Shown: positions 50,867-60,606 of the stretch, in pieces | Layout: each line of letters starts with the position of its first letter | How positions within the stretch are numbered: position 1 is the stretch's first letter | From: Bacteroidota bacterium | GTDB lineage: Bacteria; Bacteroidota; Bacteroidia; B-17B0; Aurantibacillaceae | DNA length: 64,000 nucleotides | Direction: 5' to 3' | Assembly: GCA_016711805.1 (NCBI GenBank) | Contig: JADJSH010000014.1 | Location: 124,001 to 188,000, forward strand | Notes under the pieces: generated by a model | What the model saw: only the letters and a program-made list of their open reading frames with translations | The model's database searches: none | What the model was told of the DNA's origin: nothing | Translations under genes and position numbers: made by a program

Positions 50867-53209
50867 ATGAGACAGCTTTTCTGTGCATATACTTATTTTG
50901 TATTTTTCCTATTATTCATAATAGGATTTCCTGTGTATTCACAAAATACATGTTCCTTATCATTTAGTGGAAGAATTATTGATTTAGATGATGGAAAAGA
51001 ATTAGAAGGCACTTTTATTGTTTTAAAATCAACCAACCAAACTCAAATAACTAACGAGCATGGTAGTTTTAAATTCACCAATTTATGCAATGGAAGCCAT
51101 CAATTTATTATACGACATGTTGGATGCAGAGATAGCATCATAACTATTGATTTAAAAAGATTTAAAACTCAATATAAAATTACCTCACAGTGCTGTTGAA
51201 TTGAGTCAAATTGATATCATGGACAAACAACCTGATATGATAAAAACACAAACCGTTAATGATATTACAGCAAAAGAATTAGACGGAACACGCGGGCAAT
51301 CTTTAGGAGAATCATTAAAATTAATTAGCGGTGTAACAACATTAAACACTGGAAGTACCATTAGTAAACCCATGATACATGGTATGCAAGGTTATAGAGT
51401 ATTGATATTAAACAATGGTATTAGACAAGAAGGACAACAATGGGGAAATGAACATGCCCCAGAAATTGACCCTTTTATTGCACAAAAATTATCAGTAATT
51501 AAAGGAGCAAACGCCGTACGTTATGGCAGCGATGCTATGGCTGGCGTTATTTTAGTAGAGCCGAATGATTTACCAGATACTGCTGCCGTAACTGGAGAAG
51601 TAAATTTAGTGGGAATGAGTAACGGACAAGCAGGCGTTGCTTCTGGAATTTTGCAAGGCTACTTTGATAAAATAAAAGGCTTTAATTGGAGAGTTCAAGG
51701 GACTTACAAAAAAGGAGGTAATATAAAAACACCAACCTACTATTTAAAAAATACGGGTGTTGAAGAACTCAATTTTTCGTATGCGCTTGGTTATCATCGT
51801 AAAAACTGGGGTATTGAAGGCTACTACTCTCAATTTAATACTAAAATAGGAATCTTTAGTGGTGCACATATTGGCAATTTAACCGATTTAAAAAATGCTT
51901 TTAATGCAAACAAACCACAAGATAGTTTAGCAACATTTAGTTATGATATTGATAGACCGTATCAAGACATTTCTCACGAATTAGCAAAAGGAAAATTTCA
52001 CTTACACCTAGCTCCTCGATGGATTGCCAACTTACAGTATGCGTATCAATATAATATCCGTAAAGAATACGACAAACATAAACCCTTAAATAATGCCTTA
52101 GCTGCCCTTGATAAGCCGGAATTAGATTACCGCATTACATCACAAACAGTAGATTTAGTGATTGAACATTTGAATATCAAATCGTTTAGAGGGCAATTTG
52201 GAGGCAGTTATATGAATCAAAAAAATGTATACTTAGGTCGTTTTTTCGTTCCTAATTTTATTAATAACACGTGGGGAGTATTTGCCAGCGAACGCTACGT
52301 AAAACAACATATAGAATTGGAAGCTGGCGTGAGATTTGATCAAAAAAATTTAAGGTCATTTTATTATATAGGTAATGATTTACAAAACCAGATTTAAATT
52401 TCAATAACGTTTCGTGGAATGTAGGGACTATTTTAAAACCGAAAACTAATTTAAACTTCTTTTTTAATATCGGCTCTGCATGGCGCGCACCAGCACCAAA
52501 CGAATTATATAGTAATGGAGTTCATCATGGTGTAGGCTCTATTGAAAGAGGCGATCCCAATTTAAAAACCGAAAAAGTTTACAATATAACGGCAACAGGT
52601 TTATATCAACCAAAAAAATCATTAATTGAACTCACGGTGTATCATAATCAGTTTTCGAACTTCATTTATATGAATCCCGCTGCTCAACCAGAGTTAACGA
52701 TTAAAGGAGCTTATCCTGTTTTTAATTACGATCAAGCAAATGCTCGAATTAGTGGTATAGATGCAAAACTGCAAACTCAATTATTTAATCATCTTGAAAT
52801 AACCACCAAAGCCATGATTTTAAGGGCTTGGAATTACTCAATTAATGATTACTTAGTTTACGTGCCTTCGGATAGATATTCGTTAGATGTGAAAGCATTT
52901 ACTTCCATATCAAAAAACGTAAAAGAAATTTATGTACAAGCGGGTTATCAATTTATCACCAAACAGTGGCGTGTGCCTGCTAATACAGATTTTGCCGCGC
53001 CACCAAAAGAATATGGTTTATTATCTGCTGAACTAGGAAGCTCGTTTAAATTTGGAAAACAACAAATCAATATAAGCATTACCGCAACTAATTTATTAAA
53101 TGAAATTTACAGAGATTACTTAGATAGGTTTAGATACTTTGCCGATAGTCAAGGGCAAAATTTTACCTTAAGAATAAAAGTACCATTAACCATTTACGAT
53201 AAAAAATAA
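50867..53209 (+). pseudogene. TonB-dependent receptor (metal/siderophore type), broken by two frameshifts
   Basis: Three frames encode one receptor. Frame 1 (50867-51199): signal peptide, CarboxypepD_reg-like domain. Frame 2 (to 52397): 'LPHSAVELSQIDI', plug ('GESLKLISGVTTLNTGS', 'KPMIHGMQGYRVLILNNGIR', 'IKGANAVRYGSDAMAGVILV') and half of the barrel. Frame 3 (to 53209): 'SWNVGTILKPKTNLNFFFNI', 'SAWRAPAPNELYSNGVHHG', 'TNLLNEIYRDYLDRFRYF' and the last strand. Removing one A from 51176-51179 and adding one A at 52384-52387 rejoins all parts at family positions. Both changes are in A runs. The plug and last strands fit zinc/iron-type receptors. Followed by a lipoprotein gene that is also shifted. 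Confidence 0.85.
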
Positions 53210-53250
53210 TTAACCAAAAATAAATAACAACCAAAAAAAACAAAAAACAA

Positions 53251-53875
53251 ATGAAATCAACCATTAAAACTTTAGCTATGGCTGCTATGATTAGCGCTGC
53301 CTTTGCTTCCTGCAAAAAAGACAAGAGTAATGAACCTACTCCAGATGCACCAACTCCTCCTACAAACGAGTCGGAATTAATTACCACCATGAAAGTTATC
53401 CTTCACGACAACCATACACACTAATACAACTTATGTATTTAGTGATCTAGATGGCGCTGGCGGAAACCCGGCTACTTTTGGAAATAGTGGCGCTGATTCA
53501 GTGATTAATATTACAGCAAACCACGTGTATATAGCAACCATTTTATTATTAGATGAATCGAAAAGTCCGGTTGATACTATTTCAAATGAGGTTGAAGAAG
53601 AAGGTGCTGACCATATGTTCTTTTTTAATAGTATAGCACCAACTGGTACTCCATACACTACTTATTTAGCTGGAAGTATGACCAATATTAAATACCTTGA
53701 TTTAGATGCAAATAATAGAGGAATTGGCTTATCAACCTTATGGACTGCTCCAAGTATGATGATGGGCAAATCTCCATTAACTATTGAACTTAAACATCAA
53801 CCGAGTGTAAAAGATGGATCTTATGCACCAGGCGAGACAGACATACAAGTTGGTTTTAAATTGAAAGTAAATTAA
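53251..53875 (+). pseudogene. Lipoprotein downstream of the TonB receptor, frameshifted
   Basis: Starts at ATG 53251 with a lipobox signal ('AAFASCKKDK') and reads 'ESELITTMKVILHDN' to a stop after 'HTH'. The next frame resumes as 'TNTTYVFSDLDGAGGNPATF', continues with 'VYIATILLLDESKSPVDTIS', 'NEVEEEGADHMFFF' and ends at 53875. The acidic 'EVEEEADxHxxFF' block and overall layout match a lipoprotein family that databases name 'type 1 periplasmic binding fold superfamily' and that sits next to TonB receptors. A single base too many (or two too few) around 53409-53425 explains the shift. Likely role: surface partner of the receptor. Confidence 0.75.
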
Positions 53876-54032
53876 TGTTAGTTTTTGGTTGTTAAAAAAG
53901 GTTGCATTATAAGCATACACCTACAACACAACCTCTTATCAATTAGAAAATTTAATAACCAGATTTGGCGATCTGAGCGAATTAAAAATTCGCACGAGGT
54001 TTTAAATACTAATTAACAAGACAAAATTAACT

Positions 54033-54065
54033 AATAAAGAGGTAGTATTCCACTACCTCTTTATT
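54033..54065. terminator. Bidirectional intrinsic terminator
   Basis: Fourteen-base perfect stem (AATAAAGAGGTAGT / ACTACCTCTTTATT) with loop ATTCC; the right arm overlaps the stop of the leftward GT4 gene by two bases. It separates the TonB/lipoprotein locus from the polysaccharide locus. A weaker GCGAATT-AAA-AATTCGC hairpin at 53977-53993 precedes it. Confidence 0.9.
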
Positions 54066-55365
54066 ATTTAGAAATCTCATTTAAGAGATTCGCATAATCC
54101 TTCGCACAATTTTCTCTAGAATATTTATCTATAGATGATGAACTAATAGAAAGCTGGTTTAATTTATATTTTTGATACAAGTCTAATACTGCTTTTTTTG
54201 TTCCTTCATAATCATCAAAGTGAACCATTGTGCCAGCTTGTGTACTTTTTAAAATAGCTGCTGCATCCGCATCGGGTAATCCAATTCCAAAAATTGGCCG
54301 TTTTGCTGCCAAGTATTCAAACAACTTACCAGACAATACGCCTGCATTGTTTGGTGTATTATTTAATGGCAATAATAAGACCGGAGATTGCGCCATTAAC
54401 TTTACCACTTCGCTATGAGGTAAATAATCTGTTTTTTGTGCGTTATCTAAAATGCCATTTTGTTTCAACGTTTCAAAAGCAATGGCATCAGTTTTTCCAG
54501 TAAACTTAATCACTAAATCTTTTTTCAAATCAGCATGCTCTTTACATAAATCACCTAATACTTTCCAAAGCGTATAAGGATTTCTATCTTTATTTAATGC
54601 ACCTATGTGATGAAACAAAAATCCATCTAATTGTTTTAAATCAGAACTAAACTTGAAATCATCTGTATCAAAACCATTTGTAATGACATCTACTTTTCGG
54701 TTCCCTAACTTTTCTAAATCAGTACCACAGGTAGGACTAACCGTCACAACTTTATTAGCTTGAGTTAACACTTGACGTTCAAGCTTTTTATGTTTATTGT
54801 CGGCATACGACGATAATTTTAACTGGCTATAAAAATCTATTTGTGTCCAAGGATCTCTAAAATCGGCAATCCAAGGAATATTAAATTTTTGTTTTAAACC
54901 CATCGCAATTAAATGCATACTATGTGGTGGACCTGTACTTATGACTGCATCTATTTTGTGTTGCTTGATGTATTCAGCTAAATAAGAAATAGAAGGTTTA
55001 ATCCAAAACTTACGTGCATCTGGAATAAAAAAATTACCTCGCACCCAAATCATAGCGGATTGTAGTAAGGTATTTTCTTTTCCTTCCGATAAAAAGCCTT
55101 GGTTAACTGTTTCTGTTTTTTTCTTACGCATAATCTTGCGATAGATATCGTAAGGCTCTGTGATTTGAGTTTTAAGAACGGTTAAATCAGCAGGAATATC
55201 TTTTAAGAGTGTGTCGTCGTTAATAGGAAAATCAGGATTAGAAGGCGTATAGATAATAGGTTCCCAACCAAATTTACGAAAGTACTTACTAAACTTTAAC
55301 CAACGCTGCACCCCTGCTCCACCTGTTGGCGGCCAATAATAGGTTATGATGAGAACTTTTTTCAC
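54064..55365 (-). CDS. Family 4 glycosyltransferase
   Basis: 433-aa GT-B enzyme. N-terminal domain: 'ITYYWPPTGGAGVQRWLKF' (the donor-side glycine-rich loop), 'DAVISTGPPHSMHLIAMGLK', 'PWIADFRDPW'. C-terminal: 'IITNGFDTDDF', 'FHHIGALNKDRNPYTLWKVL' and 'GKLFEYLAAKRPIFGIG', the GT4 ExxxxxG-like donor-binding stretch in 'SGKLFEYLAAKRP'. Start GTG at 55365, which overlaps the stop of the flippase (GTGA). It would transfer a sugar to the polysaccharide built by this locus. Sugar specificity unknown. Confidence 0.9.
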   Translation of the reverse strand: MKKVLIITYYWPPTGGAGVQRWLKFSKYFRKFGWEPIIYTPSNPDFPINDDTLLKDIPADLTVLKTQITEPYDIYRKIMRKKKTETVNQGFLSEGKENTLLQSAMIWVRGNFFIPDARKFWIKPSISYLAEYIKQHKIDAVISTGPPHSMHLIAMGLKQKFNIPWIADFRDPWTQIDFYSQLKLSSYADNKHKKLERQVLTQANKVVTVSPTCGTDLEKLGNRKVDVITNGFDTDDFKFSSDLKQLDGFLFHHIGALNKDRNPYTLWKVLGDLCKEHADLKKDLVIKFTGKTDAIAFETLKQNGILDNAQKTDYLPHSEVVKLMAQSPVLLLPLNNTPNNAGVLSGKLFEYLAAKRPIFGIGLPDADAAAILKSTQAGTMVHFDDYEGTKKAVLDLYQKYKLNQLSISSSSIDKYSRENCAKDYANLLNEISK

Positions 55366-56837
55366 AGTTTAATGCTTTTTAAAATAGGTATCTTAGATGT
55401 TACTTCTTCTGCTATTTTAAATTTAATAGTTGAGAAACCAAATATAATAGTGATTACTGTCCCTTTAAATAGAATATTGAAATATGGATTTGCAATGTCG
55501 GGAATAAAATAAACCAAGCCTGAAAATAATATGGTGATAATAATAATTAGACTTGTCTTATTATAAGGTAACATTTTCAGTCTATACCAAAGATAAATAA
55601 CTTTCAAAAGGTTATAAGTTCCTATAGAAATAAATGTTGAATAAGCAGAACCAATTATTCCGTATTTTGGTATTAACCAGTTATTTGTAATAATGCTAGT
55701 TGAAATTAGCACAAACAAAAACACTGAGATTACAAAATATTTATGCGAAGTAGCTATAATCGTAGTATTAATTCCTGTGGATAGATTGACAAAAGAACAT
55801 AGTGCCATTACAATCATGCAATTTTTTCCTATTTCAAATTCTTCAGGTAAAATTTGAAAAATACTATTTGAACAACAAATTAAGCCACATAATAAATATC
55901 CTCCAATAAGCATTAACACTCTTACTGAGTCATAATAAATTTTTTTTATATTATCTAAATCATTTATCGCCCATGAATTTGCGGCTACAGTATTTGAGAT
56001 TCTTTCCAGACTATTAATTGGTACTTCCATAATAGAAACCATAAAAATACTAGTGGCATAAATTCCAATTGAAGAAAGGCTTAAATAATGTCCCATTATC
56101 ACTTGATCAATCATTTTAATGCCAATAGAAGCAAATGATGTGAAAATCATTAGGGCAGAAAACAAAATCACTCTGTTAGAAAAAAATGTTTTATAAAAAG
56201 ACCAATTTATCTTGTAAGAAAATTTATCTACTCGATATATATAACCCATTAAAAGTAACAGCTGAATTAAATATGCTGATACAAAAGCTAAAATAAATTG
56301 CTTTAAATCAAAATAGCCAAAGTAATAAATAAAAATAGCTCCTATTTGAAGTACCCTAAGTAATACTTCATTCAAAAAAACAGTAAATGCTGTTTTATAT
56401 AAAGATGCTGAGTAAATATTATAAACCATTATTAATGCTAATATAAATGGGAAAACAAAAACTAAATAATAAAACTCATTGAATAAAGGCGACTTAACAT
56501 GATAAAATGCTGTAATATTATCTTTAAATAAAGCAAAAAACAGACTTAAAAATGCAGATCCAATTAAACAAAAGAGAAACATTAAAAAGAAATGACCATG
56601 ATGCTTAGTGTTAGTGTTTTTTATTTCAGGAAAAAAGCGAACTGTGACAGAACCTATGCCTAATGGAATAAAAATAGCAGCCATGAATGAAAAGGAAACC
56701 AAAATTCTTGTTAATCCAATAATTTCGGTAGATTTCAGGAAAATTGGTTGGACATATACAATGGTTAAAAAACCCAACAGCACGCCAATATAACTGAATA
56801 CACTATTTAATATGCCTTGTTTAGCTATTATTCCCAA
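55362..56837 (-). CDS. Wzx-type oligosaccharide flippase (MOP superfamily)
   Basis: 491 aa with 12-14 predicted helices, e.g. 'SVFSYIGVLLGFLTIVYVQP', 'GLTRILVSFSFMAAIFIPLG', 'INSLERISNTVAANSWAIND' in the mid-loop and a charged loop 'KFSYKINWSFYKTF'. The pattern is the MATE/Wzx MOP fold; it moves lipid-linked oligosaccharide units across the inner membrane. Start is TTG at 56837 ('GIIAKQGILNSVFSYIG' follows); no nearby ATG fits the first helix. Its stop overlaps the GT4 start. Divergent from the deacetylase gene with only 41 bases between the starts. Confidence 0.85.
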   Translation of the reverse strand: MGIIAKQGILNSVFSYIGVLLGFLTIVYVQPIFLKSTEIIGLTRILVSFSFMAAIFIPLGIGSVTVRFFPEIKNTNTKHHGHFFLMFLFCLIGSAFLSLFFALFKDNITAFYHVKSPLFNEFYYLVFVFPFILALIMVYNIYSASLYKTAFTVFLNEVLLRVLQIGAIFIYYFGYFDLKQFILAFVSAYLIQLLLLMGYIYRVDKFSYKINWSFYKTFFSNRVILFSALMIFTSFASIGIKMIDQVIMGHYLSLSSIGIYATSIFMVSIMEVPINSLERISNTVAANSWAINDLDNIKKIYYDSVRVLMLIGGYLLCGLICCSNSIFQILPEEFEIGKNCMIVMALCSFVNLSTGINTTIIATSHKYFVISVFLFVLISTSIITNNWLIPKYGIIGSAYSTFISIGTYNLLKVIYLWYRLKMLPYNKTSLIIIITILFSGLVYFIPDIANPYFNILFKGTVITIIFGFSTIKFKIAEEVTSKIPILKSIKL

Positions 56838-56865
56838 TTCTGTATATTTTTTTTAAATTTAATCA

Positions 56866-56873
56866 TACTTTTG
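56866..56873 (+). promoter_or_regulatory. -7 box before the polysaccharide deacetylase gene
   Basis: TACTTTTG, an exact TAnnTTTG match, ends five bases before the ATG at 56879. A transcript starting at the expected distance would have no leader. Confidence 0.5.
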
Positions 56874-56878
56874 TATTT

Positions 56879-57878
56879 ATGCTAATAGTTAAAAATATTG
56901 CTAAAAATATTGCTTTTCCAATAATAACTGGACTTGGTATTGAAAAATTATTGTCAAAAAAATCTAAAAACAATAACTTAATTTTATGTTTTCATGGGGT
57001 TTCAAATTTCAAAAGCAATATCAATAAAAGACATATGCCTGTTGCCCAATTTGAGTCTTTAGTCATTTACTTGAAAAACAATTTCGAAATAGTAAATGTT
57101 CGTGACATTTTTATAAACAAAAATGCGGACAAAAAAACGTATAGCTATCACCTTTGACGACGGATATTTAAATAACTACACGGTAGCTTTTCCGATATTA
57201 AAAAAACATAATATACCCGCGACTTTGTACATAACTACAGAAAGCTTTGAAATTAAGGATTACTGTTTATGGCCTGAGATTTTTGACGCATTAAAAATAA
57301 TAACTCCCACTGAAAGAATCATCTTTAATAATGAGGAATTTAAATTCGCTAATAGTACTTTAATTAATTCAAGGACAAATATTACTATTTATGATTATGT
57401 AAAAGCTATGGGATCATAACGGAAAAATGCATTTGATGAATTTATAACTAAATATAATATAAAACAGATTCTAAAAACTGTAAATCCTGAGCTCGTTGCA
57501 TTTTGTAACAAAGAACAAATTAAAGAAATGTCAAAATCTCCTCTTATCGAGATTGGTTCGCATACACATCGCCATTACAATTTATCAAATATTAATACTG
57601 AATTAGTTAGAGAGGAATTACAAAAATCCAAACTAATATTAGAAAGCATTACAGGAAAACCTATTTTAAGTATCGGCTATCCAGATGGAGACTATTCTGA
57701 TTCAGTAAAAAATATTGCCGAAGAAGTTGGATATAAATATCAATTAGCCGTTACTTATAAGGATGAGCAGGATAAGAATGATAACCGAATAAGAAGTAGA
57801 TATAGTATTAGCAATTCAACCAGCTTAAACACAAATAAAATTTTAATAAACAAGCAATTTAATAACTCAGGGTTTTAA
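56879..57878 (+). pseudogene. Polysaccharide deacetylase (NodB-type), disrupted by a frameshift and an in-frame TAA
   Basis: Part 1 (56879-57157) has 'NNLILCFHGVSNFKSNINKR' and reads to 'NADKKTYSYHL'. The other frame gives 'NADKKRIAITFDDGYLNNYT', the NodB TFDDG motif, once one A is taken from the A7 run at 57131-57137. It then runs 'FPILKKHNIPATLYIT' and stops at TAA 57417-57419, yet the same frame continues to 57878 with 'IEIGSHTHRHYNLSNI' (the HxxxH zinc site) and 'IGYPDGDYSDSVKNIAEEVG'. Joined, all catalytic motifs (DD, HxxxH, YPxG-like) are present. So the enzyme was intact recently. Family role: de-N-acetylation of polysaccharide. Convergent overlap of four bases with the next gene. Confidence 0.82.
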
Positions 57879-58810
57879 AATGTGTCGAAATCACCAGATT
57901 GAAACTTAATTCCCTGCATATCTAAACCACTATCTAAATTTAAATAACCTACCGGGTTTGTGTTCTTTAATTTACCAAGCTTCTGCATATAGGAATCATA
58001 CTTTGTAGTTGGATTAGTATGAAAATGGATTTCATTAGTACCAAGAAAAAAAGCCATTCTTTTTAATGAATTCATGATTTTATTAAATTCATCTTGAGTT
58101 GAATGTTCTATATCTCCAATCCATAATCTACCATCAATTTTTAACCAAACATTTTTTCCTTTTATTTTTAAAACTTTTGTTTTAAAATATTTTTTATAGT
58201 TGAAAAAAGTGTAATCGTGAACTACACATCCGCTGCTCTCATACGAAAGTGAATTTTTGAAACCAAAAGATTCTGATTTGTAAAACATACAAATCAAATT
58301 AACATAAAACATATAAAAGCTTTGAAAAAAAGCTATTTTCTTAATAGCTTTTGCCAACGGCAAAGTTTTCACTTTAATACAATACAGATTTAAATCTATA
58401 TCATGTTTCCAAGATAGCTTATTAATAAATCCCGGATATGAATTTTGATTTGGGAAACCATAAATAAATTTAATGTTTTCTTGTTTTGCTAGTTCGTAGG
58501 TTTTTTTTGCTAGTATCACAAAAAGGCCTTTTCCTCTATGTTCAGAGTGAGTCATTGTATCTCCTGACTGAGCACACAATATTTTATTCCCTTTAAATTC
58601 GGAAACAATCGGAAAAACCCCATAATAAGCCGCAGGAATATTATCGTTAGTAATTGCTAAATATCCAATATATGCTGCTCCAAATTCTTTTGTAGCGTAT
58701 TTTTTTAATAAAAAATCTAATGAAACATCAATTCCAAAAGCATTTTTATACAACGTAATTAAATGAGTTAAGTTAGTTTCACTTATACGCTCAATTTTAT
58801 ATTCTACCAT
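57875..58810 (-). CDS. GNAT-family N-acetyltransferase
   Basis: 311 aa. N-terminal GNAT domain: 'YLAITNDNIPAAYYGVFPIV', 'ILCAQSGDTMTHSEHRGKGL', 'FVILAKKTYELAKQEN' (the R/QxxGxG/A acetyl-CoA loop is 'HRGKGLF'), then 'IYGFPNQNSYPGFINKLSWK'. The C-terminal half is a second, GNAT-like half without an obvious acetyl-CoA motif, so it resembles FemX/Bellflower-type or two-domain acyltransferases. Likely role: acylating an amino sugar of the polysaccharide. Starts four bases before the 3' end of the upstream leftward gene at 58815. Confidence 0.75.
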   Translation of the reverse strand: MVEYKIERISETNLTHLITLYKNAFGIDVSLDFLLKKYATKEFGAAYIGYLAITNDNIPAAYYGVFPIVSEFKGNKILCAQSGDTMTHSEHRGKGLFVILAKKTYELAKQENIKFIYGFPNQNSYPGFINKLSWKHDIDLNLYCIKVKTLPLAKAIKKIAFFQSFYMFYVNLICMFYKSESFGFKNSLSYESSGCVVHDYTFFNYKKYFKTKVLKIKGKNVWLKIDGRLWIGDIEHSTQDEFNKIMNSLKRMAFFLGTNEIHFHTNPTTKYDSYMQKLGKLKNTNPVGYLNLDSGLDMQGIKFQSGDFDTF

Positions 58811-58814
58811 TTAA

Positions 58815-59877
58815 TTATTTGCTAAAAGATTTTATTAAACTAATTAATTCTTCTTTTCTATTCTCAATAGTATAATGGGTCATTATTTTATTTCTCACAA
58901 CAATTCTTTGTTCAAGTTCAATATTAACACTTCTAATATCTTCCAGAATTTGCTTAAGTTTTATAACATCTTTTTGGTCTAAAACATATCCTGGAGTATT
59001 TTCAATAATTTTCGGCATCGCACCGACATTACTTACTATTGGAATACAACCGCATAACATTGCCTCACACAAAGAATTAGGGAATCCTTCAGACATAGAA
59101 AGTTGCATATAAAACTCATATTGATTATATAATTTTGGTAACTCACTATTTGGAATGTTATCTAAAAGAATAACATTTTCAGGCACATTATTTTCGTTAA
59201 ACCCTTTTCCACCAACAATTGCAAAGGTATAATCTTTAAAAAATTTTGAGACTTCTATAATTAAATCAATCCCTTTTAGTTTTGGTCCAAATGGAGTTTT
59301 TAAATTAGCACCTACTGTTAAAAATGAATTTCGTTTTCTAGTTTTATCAATAATATTAAAAACGATTATAATCATACCCATTATATATTACTTTATCAAT
59401 AGCATTCAAGTTTTTTATAAAAGTTCTATAACCCTGTTTTTTATAATCACTATTTTGGTATGTGTAATCATATTGAATTAAGGTTTCATCTACAGGCAAA
59501 ATATAATTTGATAATTGAAACGATTTTTTTGTAAACCATTTTAAATATTTCTTTTGGAAGTTTCCATATTTAATTGACGGAAAAGCTACGCAATCAGTGC
59601 CGCCAGCAACAATAATTCTTTTTTTACCAAATAATTTAAATACAAACAAAGGAATTAAACTATGATAACCAGAAAATTGGCAAATAACTAAATCACAAGA
59701 AAATACTCTATACACACAAATAAAAAATTGCTTAATAAACTCAAATAGTATTAAAAAATTATTCTTTGCTTTAAAAGTATAGTCATAAACTCTAAATTGA
59801 GAGTTTAATATAGCCAAATCTTTCAATACAAAACTGGATTTACCAACATCCCAATATAAAACCTTGATAGTTTTCAC
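58815..59877 (-). pseudogene. Family 4 glycosyltransferase split by a frameshift
   Basis: N-terminal half (59877 to about 59356): 'VLYWDVGKSSFVLKDLAILN', 'CDLVICQFSGYHSLIPLFVF', 'KKRIIVAGGTDCVAFPS', 'AIDKVIYNGYDYNRF'. C-terminal half (to 58815): 'KRNSFLTVGANLKTPFGPKL', 'YTFAIVGGKGFNENN', 'QLSMSEGFPNSLCEAMLCGC', the canonical GT4 ExFG-type donor site (E-x7-E spacing in 'SEGFPNSLCEA'). One T too many (A5 on the plus strand, 59358-59362) gives 'NRF*' in place of 'NRFNIIDKTRKRN'. Start is GTG at 59877. Complete enzyme if corrected; sugar unknown. Confidence 0.83.
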
Positions 59878-59880
59878 AAA

Positions 59881-60582
59881 CTATAGTTTACTTTTATAAT
59901 TATCTACACTTAGTTTAATTTTAGATTTTTTGGTGAGTTTTTCTCTTACAAACTCTTTCTTTAAAACTATACTTAAATAATCTTCTTCTTCATATTGAAG
60001 AGAATACGGAGTCAAAGAAAACATATAAAAGCCATAAGGATAACAGTTATTACACATGTCTTTCATCGACAGCGCTTGATCTATAATTTGCAGAGCCTCT
60101 GGCATGTTTTTTCTGTGCCAATCTAAAGTATGAGGTTCTGGAATATTAATTAAAACAACTGCATTAGGAGTAGTTAATTCTGATATAGTTTTAAAAATAT
60201 TGGCATGTTGGTCAACAGGAATATGTTCTAACACATCTGGGAATACTACAAAATCGAATTTAGTTTTATGAGTAAAATTACTCATATCATTTACAAAAAA
60301 CTCCGCTTTCTTATGAAAAGCATTAAACTGCTGAGCCATTTTAATACTTTCAGAACTAATGTCAAGCCCCACAAAGCTACCATCAGTTATGTGTTTCAAA
60401 ATTAAGTTACTTACTGTTCCTATTCCACATCCAATTTCTAACACATTGGAATTTGATTTCAATCCTGCAGATTTTAAATTCTTGAAAATTGAACGATGTC
60501 TTACGTTTATTCCCAATTTTTTTTGGTGTTCTTTGAATGTATCGTAATACTCTTTTACTTGTTCTTTAGTTGTTGCTGTCAT
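59881..60582 (-). CDS. Class I SAM-dependent methyltransferase
   Basis: 233 aa. Motif I 'NVLEIGCGIGTVSNLIL', 'FVGLDISSESIKMAQQFNAF', motif IV 'FDFVVFPDVLEHIPVDQHAN', then 'VVLINIPEPHTLDWHRK'. UbiE/Methyltransf_11-like. In a locus with two GT4s, a flippase and a deacetylase it is likely to methylate a sugar. First gene of the leftward set (methyltransferase, GT4, GNAT), with three bases between it and the GT4. Confidence 0.87.
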   Translation of the reverse strand: MTATTKEQVKEYYDTFKEHQKKLGINVRHRSIFKNLKSAGLKSNSNVLEIGCGIGTVSNLILKHITDGSFVGLDISSESIKMAQQFNAFHKKAEFFVNDMSNFTHKTKFDFVVFPDVLEHIPVDQHANIFKTISELTTPNAVVLINIPEPHTLDWHRKNMPEALQIIDQALSMKDMCNNCYPYGFYMFSLTPYSLQYEEEDYLSIVLKKEFVREKLTKKSKIKLSVDNYKSKL

Positions 60583-60606
60583 AATTCAAAAATAATTATC
60601 AAATTT

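Noticed and set aside
53977..53993. GCGAATT-AAA-AATTCGC hairpin as a terminator.
   Set aside because: No T run follows it on either strand; a strong terminator lies 40 bases further on.
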